Source: Brachionus rotundiformis (Eukaryota > Rotifera > Eurotatoria > Ploima > Brachionidae). Taken from it: a stretch of DNA of 48,264 nt. Made by a program: the position numbers and the translations under genes. This document shows, in pieces, positions 13,901-23,568 of the stretch. The first letter of the stretch is position 1; every line of letters starts with the position of its first letter. The DNA is taken from positions 3,407,074 through 3,455,337 of the forward strand of contig JAESIW010000020.1 in the NCBI GenBank assembly GCA_016802295.1, given 5' to 3'. The notes under the pieces were generated by a model that ran no database searches, had not been told where the DNA came from, and was given only the letters and a program-made list of their open reading frames with translations.

Positions 13901-16900
13901 TCGAAGTGTTAAAAGAGTGCATCAAAGGACAAGAGACCATAATCAAGCTCAAAAGACGAAAGTATCAAATCACTTTGCCACAAGCTCCTTCAAGTTCGTC
14001 ATTAGGCAACAATCAAGAACTTAATGGTAATTTTTTTAAAATTAAAGTAAAAATTAGAGCAGTCTAAGAAGGAAGATATAAATTTTTTTCCAAAAAATCA
14101 ATAAATTAAAAGCAAATAAAGCTAGCCAAATCAATAGTCTGGACTTAATTTTTTGATTTTAATTTTTCAATTTCTTTATGGACTTAAAATAATACACGGC
14201 TAATTAAGTTTTATTATTATTATTATTATTTTTTTTTGATTTGTTAAACCCTAGCACGATTCTAAAACATTTTAAATCGCGTGCATTTCTATTAAAATTT
14301 CCCATTCTGAATCCGAGAGTTAAAATTATATTTGTTGGTCTTCGAATCGATATGGCAGCAATTTGTCGCCATCACTTAGTTACTCATTTTCAACAAAAAA
14401 AAACATTTTGTCTAAAATAATTTATTGATTTAACAAAAAAAAAAAATTTATTTAAAAAAAATGATGAAGTATAGAGTAACGCCAGATTCGTCGGAAAAAA
14501 ATGACGACTCGGCTAATTCTTTAGTTTTATCTTCCTTGTCAGGCGGCGAGACTTCATCAGTCTCTTCTAGCTCGTCAACACGATCTTTTAACAAGATAAA
14601 AAGACGAGCTAAGAAATGTAGGCACTTAGATAAAGATTAAGTTTACTTTTTTTTTAATTTAAATTTTATTTAAGTAAATACTAAAGAGTCGACTTATGAG
14701 TATAATAACACCACGACCAAAGTTGAGAATTTTGAAGAGTACAAAGAATTCAGAACAATTAACTCCACTTTAAAACAAGTAATTTTAATTTTTTTTTATA
14801 AATATTATATTAAATTGTTTCTTAATTTTAAAATAGTCTAATGGACTATTGTTTAATAAAACAAACGCTCCGCAACCTAATAGCCAAAGCTTTAATTACG
14901 GTAAGCTTTTTTTATTTTTTTCATTTTTAAGATTACTTTTTATAATAGGACCAACCTTGTGGTTGTTCACCAAAACCCTAGGGTTAAAAATTTAAAATCA
15001 TATTAATTTAATTTAGCTTTTATTCGATTTTTATTGACTTTGTTCATTAATAAAAAAATAATTATCAGTGTGTTTTGGGGTGCAAATATTTGAACTTGGG
15101 TAATAGTTCGAACAAATAAATTTTTGTCATTAATTATTTATTAAGTTTGCTTAAGACTGTCGCAGAATTTAAAAAAATTTTCTAGTAAATTTTCAGACCA
15201 TTCTTTTTCAGCTCTAATTTATAAAGAAACATATGCCAATCAAATAATTAAAATTAAATAAATTTCAATTTTGCAGATTTTTTTTTAACAATCTGCTGTA
15301 AATGTCCACTTTGTATTTGTATTTGATAAGTGTCTAAAATTCTCAATATATAAATATATATGAGATCATATAAAAATAATTTTTTTAAAATTTTTTTTCA
15401 AGTTAATCGAAATTTTGAATATTTTTTTAAAAGTTTTTTATTTAATACAACAAAAAAAACTGGTACTTATAAAAATAAAAATCTAAAACAAACCCAAATT
15501 ATGTGTGTATTTTTATTTTTAAACAAGTACTTTAGGACAGATAGGTTTTCAAGTTTGGAATAAACTTTATTCAGATATTATTTAACAGATAAAATTAGCT
15601 TATTTAATTATAGTTTTTCAATCAAGATTTTTAGACAAAATCTAAAGCTAATGAATGAAAGAGAAATTTATTTATTTTTTGAAAGAAAAAAAATTTTTAA
15701 AAAATATTATCTTATTTTAAATCTTAGACTTAACTCAATTAAGTTTAAACAATTCAAATCACATGTATTTTGATTGAAAAAACAATTTTAATTTTAGTTT
15801 ATGAAAATAAACTGAACAAAAAACATTGTCAAGAGATAAAAAATAGCACCTTTAAAATAATAATATTCTTGATATCAAATTTTTTTCTTGACAGGTTATG
15901 TAATACACTTGAAAAGTGATTCGTATAATAACAATATCAGTTTATTATGTGTATCAGTTAAGTTAGTTTAAAAAATGAAAACCCCTAGAATAAAGCCTCG
16001 TTTGTCCTATTATATTGGTATAATTTAATTTAAAATTTAATTAAATAGATTCTTGTAATAAAAAATTTAATTTAATAAAATTTTTTTAAGCAAACGAACG
16101 GCGCAGCAAAACGCCCAATATACTTCAATCAAGCTCAAGCAACGTAAACCTGCAGAACAATTTTAACCCAAGTGGGGTGAACCCGGCTCAGTTGCGCTCT
16201 AAAACACCTACCACTGACCGAGTATTGTTCCAGCATACAATGAACGACTCATCGCCAAAGCCAGCACCAACAAACGATTACTTGTATTTAAATGGTCAAG
16301 CCAATAACAAAAGTGTGAACGATTTGTACTCGTCAGTAAATCGTAAACCATTTGACCAAATCGATTCAGAGAAGCATATACCAATCTACGATTCGACTAC
16401 AAATCTACAACATCAACGAGTTCAGCAAAATTTGAACAAATTTCAACAAATTCAGAACAATCAAAAAATAAACCCATTGGTCACAAATCGTAGCAAAACA
16501 CCAGGACCTGACATGATCTATTTCCGCAATAATACATCATCGAATGAAAATTTCAACCCATACTCTAATTATGGCATTTCTTCCAAACTTGTTTCTCCAA
16601 ATATGAACACATTTGCCAATCGATCCAAAACACCAACAGCAGACATGATGTACTATCCATCTAAGCCAAGTATACATCAGCCAATGCGTCAGTCGTTCAA
16701 CTTTGTTGATTATCAAAACGAAGTCGAAAACGAGTTTGTCGAATGCACCAATGAAGACTTAATTAGCTTGTTCAATAGAATGGACAAAAATTCAATCAGT
16801 ATAACCAATGATGTGGATGGTAATTATTTTCTGGAAATGAGTATTGACTTGATCCGGCAAGACTCCGGATTCGGGTTTAGAATAGTCGGAGGAGAAGAAG

Positions 16901-18665
16901 AAGGCTCGCAAGTGGCAGTAGGTTACATTGTTCAAGGTGGAGCGGCTCATTTGGATAACAGATTGAGACCTAATGACGAGATTGTGATGATAGACAACCA
17001 ATGTGTTCTGGGCGCCACACACAGACGTGTGGTTCAATTGATGACCATTGCCGGTTTAAATAGGCGAGTAAAACTTATGATTAGAAGAAAAATAAGCCAT
17101 CAACAGTATCAAATGTTGATAAATATTCAACAGCAGAGATGCAGGCCAGCTACGGCCAGTAATTCTCCTTTGGGTCAAAAATATCCATTCACAATTACTT
17201 TATTTCGCAATGGCAACGAGGGCTTTGGCTTTGTCATAATTTCGACAATGAACAAAAATGGTCCCTCTATTGGTAAGCTTGAATTCTTAAGTTATTTTCA
17301 ATAAGCAAATTTTAAAAATTTAACAATACTCAGTTTCTATGTCCAAATCACCTTGGATAGGTAAGATTGGTGTAAATTGAGTGAACTTTTATATTTATTA
17401 TTGTTAATTGAGTGATAAATTTATGTTAAAAATTGCTATGCCTCTCTCTCAAAAAATGAAATGATTTTTATAAGAAAATTTATAAAATTTTGAAATTTTA
17501 AACACAGATTTTTTTATTTTGTTGTTTTCATAAAGTTTTATATTTCTTTTGGATTCGACTCGCGAAAAAAATTATACCAAAAACTTTTGCTTGGTATCTG
17601 TTATTGATAAGATAAAATAAAATAATACTAAATTTTATAAAGATCTTTTTTGAAATAAAATTTTAAAGATATCTGTTTGCCAAATGAATCACTTAATTAA
17701 CAAAACGCTCTTTAGTTCCTTGAATTTGACATAGAAAAATTCCTTTCATGCCATTTTGGGATGTTGCCTGCATGAAAATAAGCTTAATGTAGAATGCTTG
17801 ATTAATTAAAACTTTTATTAAAGGAAAAATTGTTGAGAACAGTCCGGCTGAGCGCTGCAAACGCCTAAATGTTGGTGACAAGATACTAGCAGTAAATGGC
17901 ATTAACATAACTCAAATGAGCCATATTGACATTGTTAAGTTGATAAAAGAATCCGGAAATTCTATAACTTTGACAATTGGAAGTGGATCAGAAAGCCAAA
18001 ACTATATGAACGAAACAAAGCCATTGATGCAGCCCGATTCGGTAATAAACAGCGTTGGCAGCATGAAAATTGACCAAAATTACACGGGTCAACAGTTCAT
18101 CACATCACCAAGTCCAGGAAGACAAACTAGAGCTTTTATAAACCAAAATGAGTTTCATGTAATTGAGCTGAGAAAACAGCAATCAGGAGGTTTTGGCTTC
18201 AGCATCCGAGGTGGTAAAGAGTTCAATATTCCTTTGTTTGTGCTAAAGCTGGCTGATTTTGGTCCAGCGGCGCTTGACGGTCGTCTGCAAGTAGGTGATC
18301 AAATACTGGAGATAAATGGACACGAGGCGTTCTCAATGACGCACAGTGATGCGATAGAGATTATTAAATCAGGCGGAAATGTGGTTAGTTTGGTCATTAG
18401 AAGAACTGGAATGCCTCCGCCATCTATTACAGACATAATAGCTGCTAACTCAAACGCTACGGTGGCTTCTTCCCAGCAGCAAGCTCAACCACAGCTGGTT
18501 CCTTCAGTTTCCAGCAACAACTTATCCAATGATTTAAACACAACTCATTTGAGACCTAAATCGCCCTATCTAAACCAGTCTTACCAAATTCAACAGCAGC
18601 CCAATGGACAACACCATGTGAAGCATTTCAGCTCGTCTGGTACGCTAATTAATAGAAATTTTTAA
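7987..18665 (+). CDS. MAGI: MAGI-family scaffold (membrane-associated guanylate kinase, inverted), 8 exons, 1410 aa
   Basis: Proposed exons: 7987-8758, 10807-11034, 11096-11162, 13053-14026, 14675-14778, 14837-14900, 16091-17272 and 17824-18665. Phases close exactly (4233 nt). Domains in order: divergent PDZ0 (about residues 58-130); guanylate-kinase-like domain without a P-loop (about 139-222, with TVPCTTR and YYGTPKPP); one WW domain (about 334-368, GWEKVEDPEYG then DHINKQTTYENPL) split by a 1.9-kb intron; PDZ1 (411-493, GFGFTIIG); PDZ2 (576-659, GFGFTIAD); PDZ3 (985-1070, GFGFRIVGG); PDZ4 (from 1101, split by the last intron); PDZ5 (1240-1325, GFGFSIRGG). Order and linkers match animal MAGI proteins, which organise junctional and synaptic complexes at the membrane. 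Family members normally have two WW domains; only the second is found here. Exon 1 is clearly GC-richer than later exons. Domain identity is strong; splice sites are inferred by eye. Confidence 0.93.
14208..14240. repeat. (TTA)n microsatellite followed by poly-T
   Basis: About eight ATT/TTA triplets in a row followed by a T run, within MAGI intron 4 and upstream of the putative alternative first exon. It is a simple sequence repeat and could be length-polymorphic. Confidence 0.85.
14461..14617 (+). CDS. Putative alternative first coding exon of MAGI (PDZ3-5 isoform)
   Basis: Inside the intron after the PDZ2 exon there is an ATG-initiated frame of 52 codons plus one base: MMKYRVTPDSSEKNDD, a Ser-rich run, then a basic end (NKIKRRAKK). 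It stops at a plausible donor (AAAT|GTAGGC) in phase 1, the same phase as the normal upstream exon, so it can splice to 14675 and continue in frame. An in-frame TAA lies at 14431-14433 and no AG acceptor lies between it and the ATG, so it cannot be an internal exon and would have to be a first exon from an internal promoter. The product would lack PDZ0, GK, WW, PDZ1 and PDZ2. Composition is Ser/Asp-rich and GC-richer than the flanks, which favours real coding. No transcript evidence is available. Confidence 0.5.
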
Positions 18666-18673
18666 ATGTATAA

Positions 18674-18679
18674 AATAAA
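18674..18679 (+). terminator. Candidate MAGI polyadenylation signal AATAAA
   Basis: AATAAA lies 9 bp after the MAGI stop codon. Such hexamers are frequent by chance in this AT-rich DNA, so others further downstream may be used instead. Confidence 0.4.
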
Positions 18680-19720
18680 AAAAGCCGTTTTCTTTCTTTT
18701 AATCATATAATTGTATATAGTTATTCTTTCTTTTTATTTACAGTTTTTTTGTACGATTTTTTGGTTCAATCAAAAATGGGAGTAAATTATTATTAACTTT
18801 ATTGTCTTTCCGCTAGTTAAAACAAAAACTATTTGGAAACTGAAATTTAAAAAGCTAAAAGCGTTTATAATTTTGGTTTTTAAAAGCGGATTTTTTTTCT
18901 TACGGTTAAATGTAGAGAAATTAATTTTTTAATGATTAAAATCAAATATTTTGATTTAGTTACATAATAGTTATTGAATTTTACATTTGAAAATTATTTT
19001 TTTTTTTTAAATAGTTATCTTATATAAATATAAAGAATAATTAATAAAGTATTCTAAAAATAAATTTTTTAAAATAATTATATCTAAAATAAAAACACTA
19101 AATTAGATAAAGTTTTAATTTACGTTATATTAAAGCTATTTTAATTACCGTAACTCTTCGAATGGTCATTCAAAAAATCATAAAGCTAAATTTTCAAAGT
19201 TGCATAACTCAGATTGTAGCAAGATTTGTAGATGCACTAAATGGAGTTAATGTTTATAAATAAACATCAATTCAATTAGAAAAAAAATTTGATACTCTTT
19301 TAAGTAAAATTAAATTTATTTAACAAAATATAATAATAACCTATTTTACCATTTAAATAGATGAAAAAAATCATTTAAATAAAAAACTAAGAAATTTAAC
19401 CTCGTACATATAATATATTATTTTTCTAATTTCTTTGAGTTAATTTTAATTTATAAACATTTTCTATTACAAAAGTCCTGTACCAAAATTTGGTGCATTC
19501 ACAAAACTTGCTACAACACTCAGAATGACATCTACACGGGATTGAATTTAAGTGACAGAAATGTGCTTTTTTACCAAGACTTTTTTTATTTATTTTTTTT
19601 TTAAATGGAACACTTTAAATTAACTCAAATAATTTATAATCTAGAATTTTTTATAGTTAATTCAAAATGAGGCAATTTTTTCTCTTTTTTAAATAAAAAG
19701 TTACTTAACTAAATTTAGAA
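18680..19720. other. AT-rich intergenic DNA
   Basis: No coding region, RNA gene or element could be supported between the MAGI 3' end and the MITE starting at 19721. Confidence 0.55.
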
Positions 19721-20258
19721 TACCCAGAAATCAATTCCCGTCCAGATCTTAATTAGGATCCTATCGGAATTCCTGACTGGATTCCGAGTCTTTTGGACAA
19801 TTTTCTTAACCAGCTCAGTATAGGATCCTTACAGAAATTCCTTAAAGTTTTCAAAAGTTGATAGGATTTCATAGGATCTTATTAAGTTCTTTGGAATTCA
19901 GAAATCATTTTTATTAGTTGTATTTCAAGAAAATAAAAATAAGTCAAACAGATTCATTCAAAATTTCAGACGATTCTTTATCTAAAAAAATTAAATTTAA
20001 AGTTAAAAATTAATTTTAAATCATACAAAATTTGAGATGATGTTTGAATATTAGAAACATTCTTATTCTAAGAAGACAGTTTGAAAAGATTTCATTTAGA
20101 ATTCCAATAGGAATCTCTTAAAACTCTCAAAAAATCTTGGCCAGATGGAAAAAATAAGAATTTAGTCAAGATCTTTTTAAGATCCTATTAAGAATCTTGT
20201 TCCTATTAACTCCTAAAAGTTCTTATGAGATCCTAGTTAGGAATTGTTTCCTGGGTAG
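19721..20258. mobile_element. MITE-like element, about 538 bp, TA target site, TIR beginning CCCAG
   Basis: The left end reads TACCCAGAAATCAATTCC and the right end, reverse-complemented, reads TACCCAGGAAACAATTCC, giving terminal inverted repeats of about 17 bp flanked by TA. The interior has no ORF but is full of degenerate AGGATCCTAT / GGAATTCC-type subterminal motifs in both orientations, typical of non-autonomous DNA transposons. TA flanks suggest mobilisation by a Tc1/mariner-type transposase. It abuts the GTA-repeat tail of the reverse-strand LINE fragment, so it may have inserted into that tail. Confidence 0.7.
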
Positions 20259-20607
20259 TAGTAGTAGTAGTGTTAGTGGTTTTTGCTGCAACATCTTAAT
20301 AAGTAGAATGTCTAAGGCCAGTTGTGATGGCCGATTTCTAAAAATCTAAAGAAATTATAGGTTGGCTTGGAGAATATTTCTTTATAAATTTTCAAACTAT
20401 TCTCTCTTAAAACTGCACCATGGTCAAGATTTACGGATAGACGATCTTACCAGTCTCGTATTTCAATTCTATTTTTGCAAAAATTTCCATTTTGTTCGAG
20501 ACACAATCTGGCATAGTCATTTTTGCACAGAACAAATAGCAAGGGACCAAGGACAGATCGTTGTGTAACTCCGCTTAAGACTCCCGAACACTCCAACAGA
20601 GTCACCA
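20259..20607 (-). mobile_element. Fragment of a non-LTR retrotransposon reverse transcriptase (reverse strand)
   Basis: On the minus strand, from about 20607 downward, the translation contains SGVTQRSVLGPLLF followed by KNDYA. This is the degraded form of the highly conserved LINE reverse-transcriptase block SGVPQGSVLGPLLF...INDL. After about 50 residues similarity is lost, and at the element's 3' side the sequence ends in a TAC-triplet run (read as GTA repeats at 20259-20276). Only about 330 bp separates the RT block from the tail, far less than in an intact element, so there was an internal deletion as well as 5' truncation. Confidence 0.75.
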
Positions 20608-20820
20608 AATAAGTTGCGTTATTTTACTTATTAAAATAATTAATTAAGTTATTATGATTTTCTAAATTGAAAAATGCAATTGAAATATGAATTAATTTAC
20701 TAACTTAATTTAATTTTATTAAAAACAAAATAATGGAATGAATATATTTTATTGCTTGTTTAATAAATTTTGTCATAAACCCAAGTAGTATTTTCATTCA
20801 TATTTGAATACCAAATACAG

Positions 20821-21010
20821 ATTTTGTGACAATTTTTGATGCAGACGACTTTTTTTTCAAAATTGTGTTTATTGTTCCAAAGTCTGTACCATCACATTAT
20901 TCCAAATTGACCAAGCAAATTGGATGCGGTCATTGGAGACTTTGGAACAGTTAACACAAAATAAAATTCTGAAAAAAAGTCGTCTGCATCAAAAATGTCA
21001 CAAAAAGTTT
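20821..21010. mobile_element. Hairpin MITE-like inverted repeat, about 190 bp
   Basis: The left arm begins near TTTTGTGACAATTTTTGATG and continues through GCAGACGACTTTTTTT and GTTCCAAAGTCT. The right arm is its near-exact reverse complement (AGACTTTGGAAC, AGTCGTCTGC, ATGTCACAAAA). The arms are about 65 bp each and are joined by a central segment of about 55 bp containing further short complementary pieces. There is no ORF. It would fold as a long imperfect stem-loop. The exact ends and target-site duplication could not be fixed. Confidence 0.75.
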
Positions 21011-21939
21011 TGGGTTTTAAAAAAAAATGTGATTAAATTTTCATTCTTTTGTCCGAATTCAATATATTAGCCATTCTAATACGATTAGTGTTATTAAGTG
21101 CTTTAAGGTATTTTTGGTTTAATTCAATAATGAAAATAAAATTCTATTCATAAATATTATTAAAATTCTTTTTAGAATTAATAAAATTATCAATTTTTTT
21201 TAATTTAATGATAAATTGGTTGGTTGTCGAATATTTCATTAATAAGAGATAAAGTTTGTCGAAATTCGCTACTAGGAAGAAGTTAATAATTGGGTGGTTT
21301 TACCCTTAAATTTAAATATTTTTATTTTTTCCAATTTAAATGATAATTAATTTAACTTTTTCAAGCAGTCTTGTTTTTTTCTAATCATTTTCAAAATTAA
21401 AAACTCACCTTATTGTAAAATCGTAAAATTTTATCAAATTAGATATTTTATATCCTGTTGAGATACAAGAACTTGTTCAATTATCACCTAAATGAACATA
21501 CTTTAAAATAAAAGAAAGATTTTTTACCATTTTATCCTTTAAGCACGGCACACTCCGTCAAGTATGGTATTCTTTTTAACATATTTTTTAGATATCATAG
21601 AGTTAATAAAATTATCAATTTTTTTTAAATTTCATTTGTATTTAAAATACTAATTTTAAATAATTAAAAAAGTCTAACAATTAAAAATCTTAATTTTCCC
21701 GAGAAAAATACTGAACTTTTCAATTTGCACTTCAATACCAAAATATTATATATATGTTTTAATGTAAGTTAAGTTAGGTTAGAAAATAAAACATAAAGAG
21801 GATTCAGCTTATAGAGCTCGAAAAATCCTTGTCCAACTTGAAATAAAATAAATTATTCAAAAAATAAAATTGTAAGTGCTTTTTTCTCTATTTAAATGAA
21901 TGGAAATTGGTTTATTTTTTAAAATAATAGAAAACTAAA
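21011..21939. other. AT-rich intergenic DNA
   Basis: No gene was seen. A low-complexity 24-26 bp string (around TTAATAAAATTATCAATTTT) occurs twice, near 21178 and near 21603, but it is AT-rich enough to need no special explanation. Confidence 0.5.
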
Positions 21940-23193
21940 ATGGAGTCATTATCGAAAAGAATGCGCTTAGCGTATATTCCAGAGAATTTTAAAGTTCTTT
22001 CAGAAAACAAAGAAAAGATAACAATATTAAGACCGCATCCATCTTTTTCTGCTGATACAGACACTTCCAACTTAATAAAAATACCACACAAAGACATATC
22101 ATCCAGTCAATCACAGAAACCACTTACCACTTTGAACAGCCGAGAATACTGTTTGGTCAATTTGGAAGACAAAAAGTTTTGTGTTTTGAGCATTAGAATG
22201 ATCAGAACTCAAAAGAATAGTACGATCTCTGTGGACAAAACATACAACATCATGTTTGGTAACAAAATAATGAGAGGCACAGTTAAACATATAGGCAAGC
22301 CATTTGGAAAATAATATTTTATAAAAAATATATAAATTCGATTATTTCTTAAAAGGGCATAAATTCGATTGCTTTAATCGAATGAAACGCTTGCAGATAA
22401 ATGCTGAAAAGGATGAAAATTTGGAAAAGCCGGTCTTGAACGACATGTCTAACGAGTTAACGAAAAAGGATGAAGTTATCAAAAAAAAAGACAATGAAAT
22501 AAACAAATTAAATGAATCAATTGAAAAATATAAAAGAATTATAGGTTTGGAATTCAAATAGAAAATAAAATTTAAATTTTTAAATTTTGAATTTTTTTGT
22601 TAACCAGATAAAGAGAATTTGCACACTATGAAAAAATTTTGTTCAGATATATTGGAATTATGTGAAAATGAAAACGATTTAGTTAATGAGCCTCAAAAAG
22701 TAATTAAAGATAATTTGGTTTGTTTCACTGACAATTATCCCAATGAGCTGGTTAGTTTTTCCACCAAGCTTACACTGGAAGAGACTCTGAAGAGCTCGGA
22801 GTTGAGTTCTGTTGCTTTTCGAAAAATACTGACTATAGTTTTCCCAGATATTTTTTTGTGGGCCGAAAATTGTCGCAAAACAATGGTCGAAAAATATCCA
22901 GAGAGAATAATGGCATGCTTTGGTATTTATCTTTTCTTAATTTATTTTTTTATTTTGCTCATTTGTATATTCTAGATTTTGTACAAAAAAAATTTCCTGA
23001 TTTTACTTATAACATGGCTTGTTCAATAATGACCAAGATATCAAGCAATAGCAGAACTAGGCTAAAGCATCTTGGATACAGCATTGTTAGCAAATATGAT
23101 ACAATTAGTCAAACATCAACTCATGAAATTTTCAAAAATAATGCCAATAATTCAAAAAAAGCTATGGATAATCAATCCAGAAAAAATAATTAA
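21940..23193 (+). CDS. BEN-domain-like nuclear protein, 4 exons, 358 aa
   Basis: Proposed exons: 21940-22294, 22356-22544, 22608-22922 and 22976-23193. Phases close exactly (1077 nt). The N-terminal part (about residues 65-130, from REYCLVNLEDKKFCVLS to GHKFDCFNRMKRL) resembles the small beta-rich domain found ahead of BEN domains in some invertebrate proteins. A charged Lys/Glu/Asp segment (about 150-180) is a probable coiled coil. The C-terminal part (about 245-315), with KILTIVFPDIF, then DFVQKKFPDF and SSNSRTRLK, fits the spacing of a BEN domain, an alpha-helical module used in DNA binding and transcriptional repression. Intron 1 begins with GC (ATAG|GCAAGC), a recognised minor donor class; the other introns are GT-AG and 53-63 bp. 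The BEN assignment is by pattern only. Confidence 0.65.
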
Positions 23194-23568
23194 TTCAAAA
23201 AAATTGTTTATTAAAATTAATTTAAAAATGACATTTATAGTTAATTAAAGTTTGTAAAATTTTAAATGTAAACAAATCTATATTATGCGATTAGCGAACT
23301 GTTATTTTGCCAAATGATTTTTTTTCCTATTATATTTGTAATAATTTATCATTAGTTTAAAAGAATAAATTTTTTCATTTAAAAAACATTTAAAAATTAT
23401 TCTAAATGATCACATGACTAAAGCAAAATAGAAAAAAAAATTATAATGTTTTTTTCAAAGAAGTAATTAAATATTTCACCAATTTTAGTTGAAATACCTT
23501 AAACGTGATCTTTACATAAGAAATTAATATAATAGAATAGAAATTTATTTTATTTTAAATTAACAAAA
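23194..23568. other. Intergenic spacer between two plus-strand genes
   Basis: AT-rich, 375 bp, presumably holding the 3' end of the BEN-like gene and the promoter of the hydrolase-fold gene. No distinct motif was recognised. Confidence 0.5.

Noticed and set aside
21178..21627. Duplicated string around TTAATAAAATTATCAATTTT
   Set aside because: Low-complexity AT sequence; recurrence is not informative.
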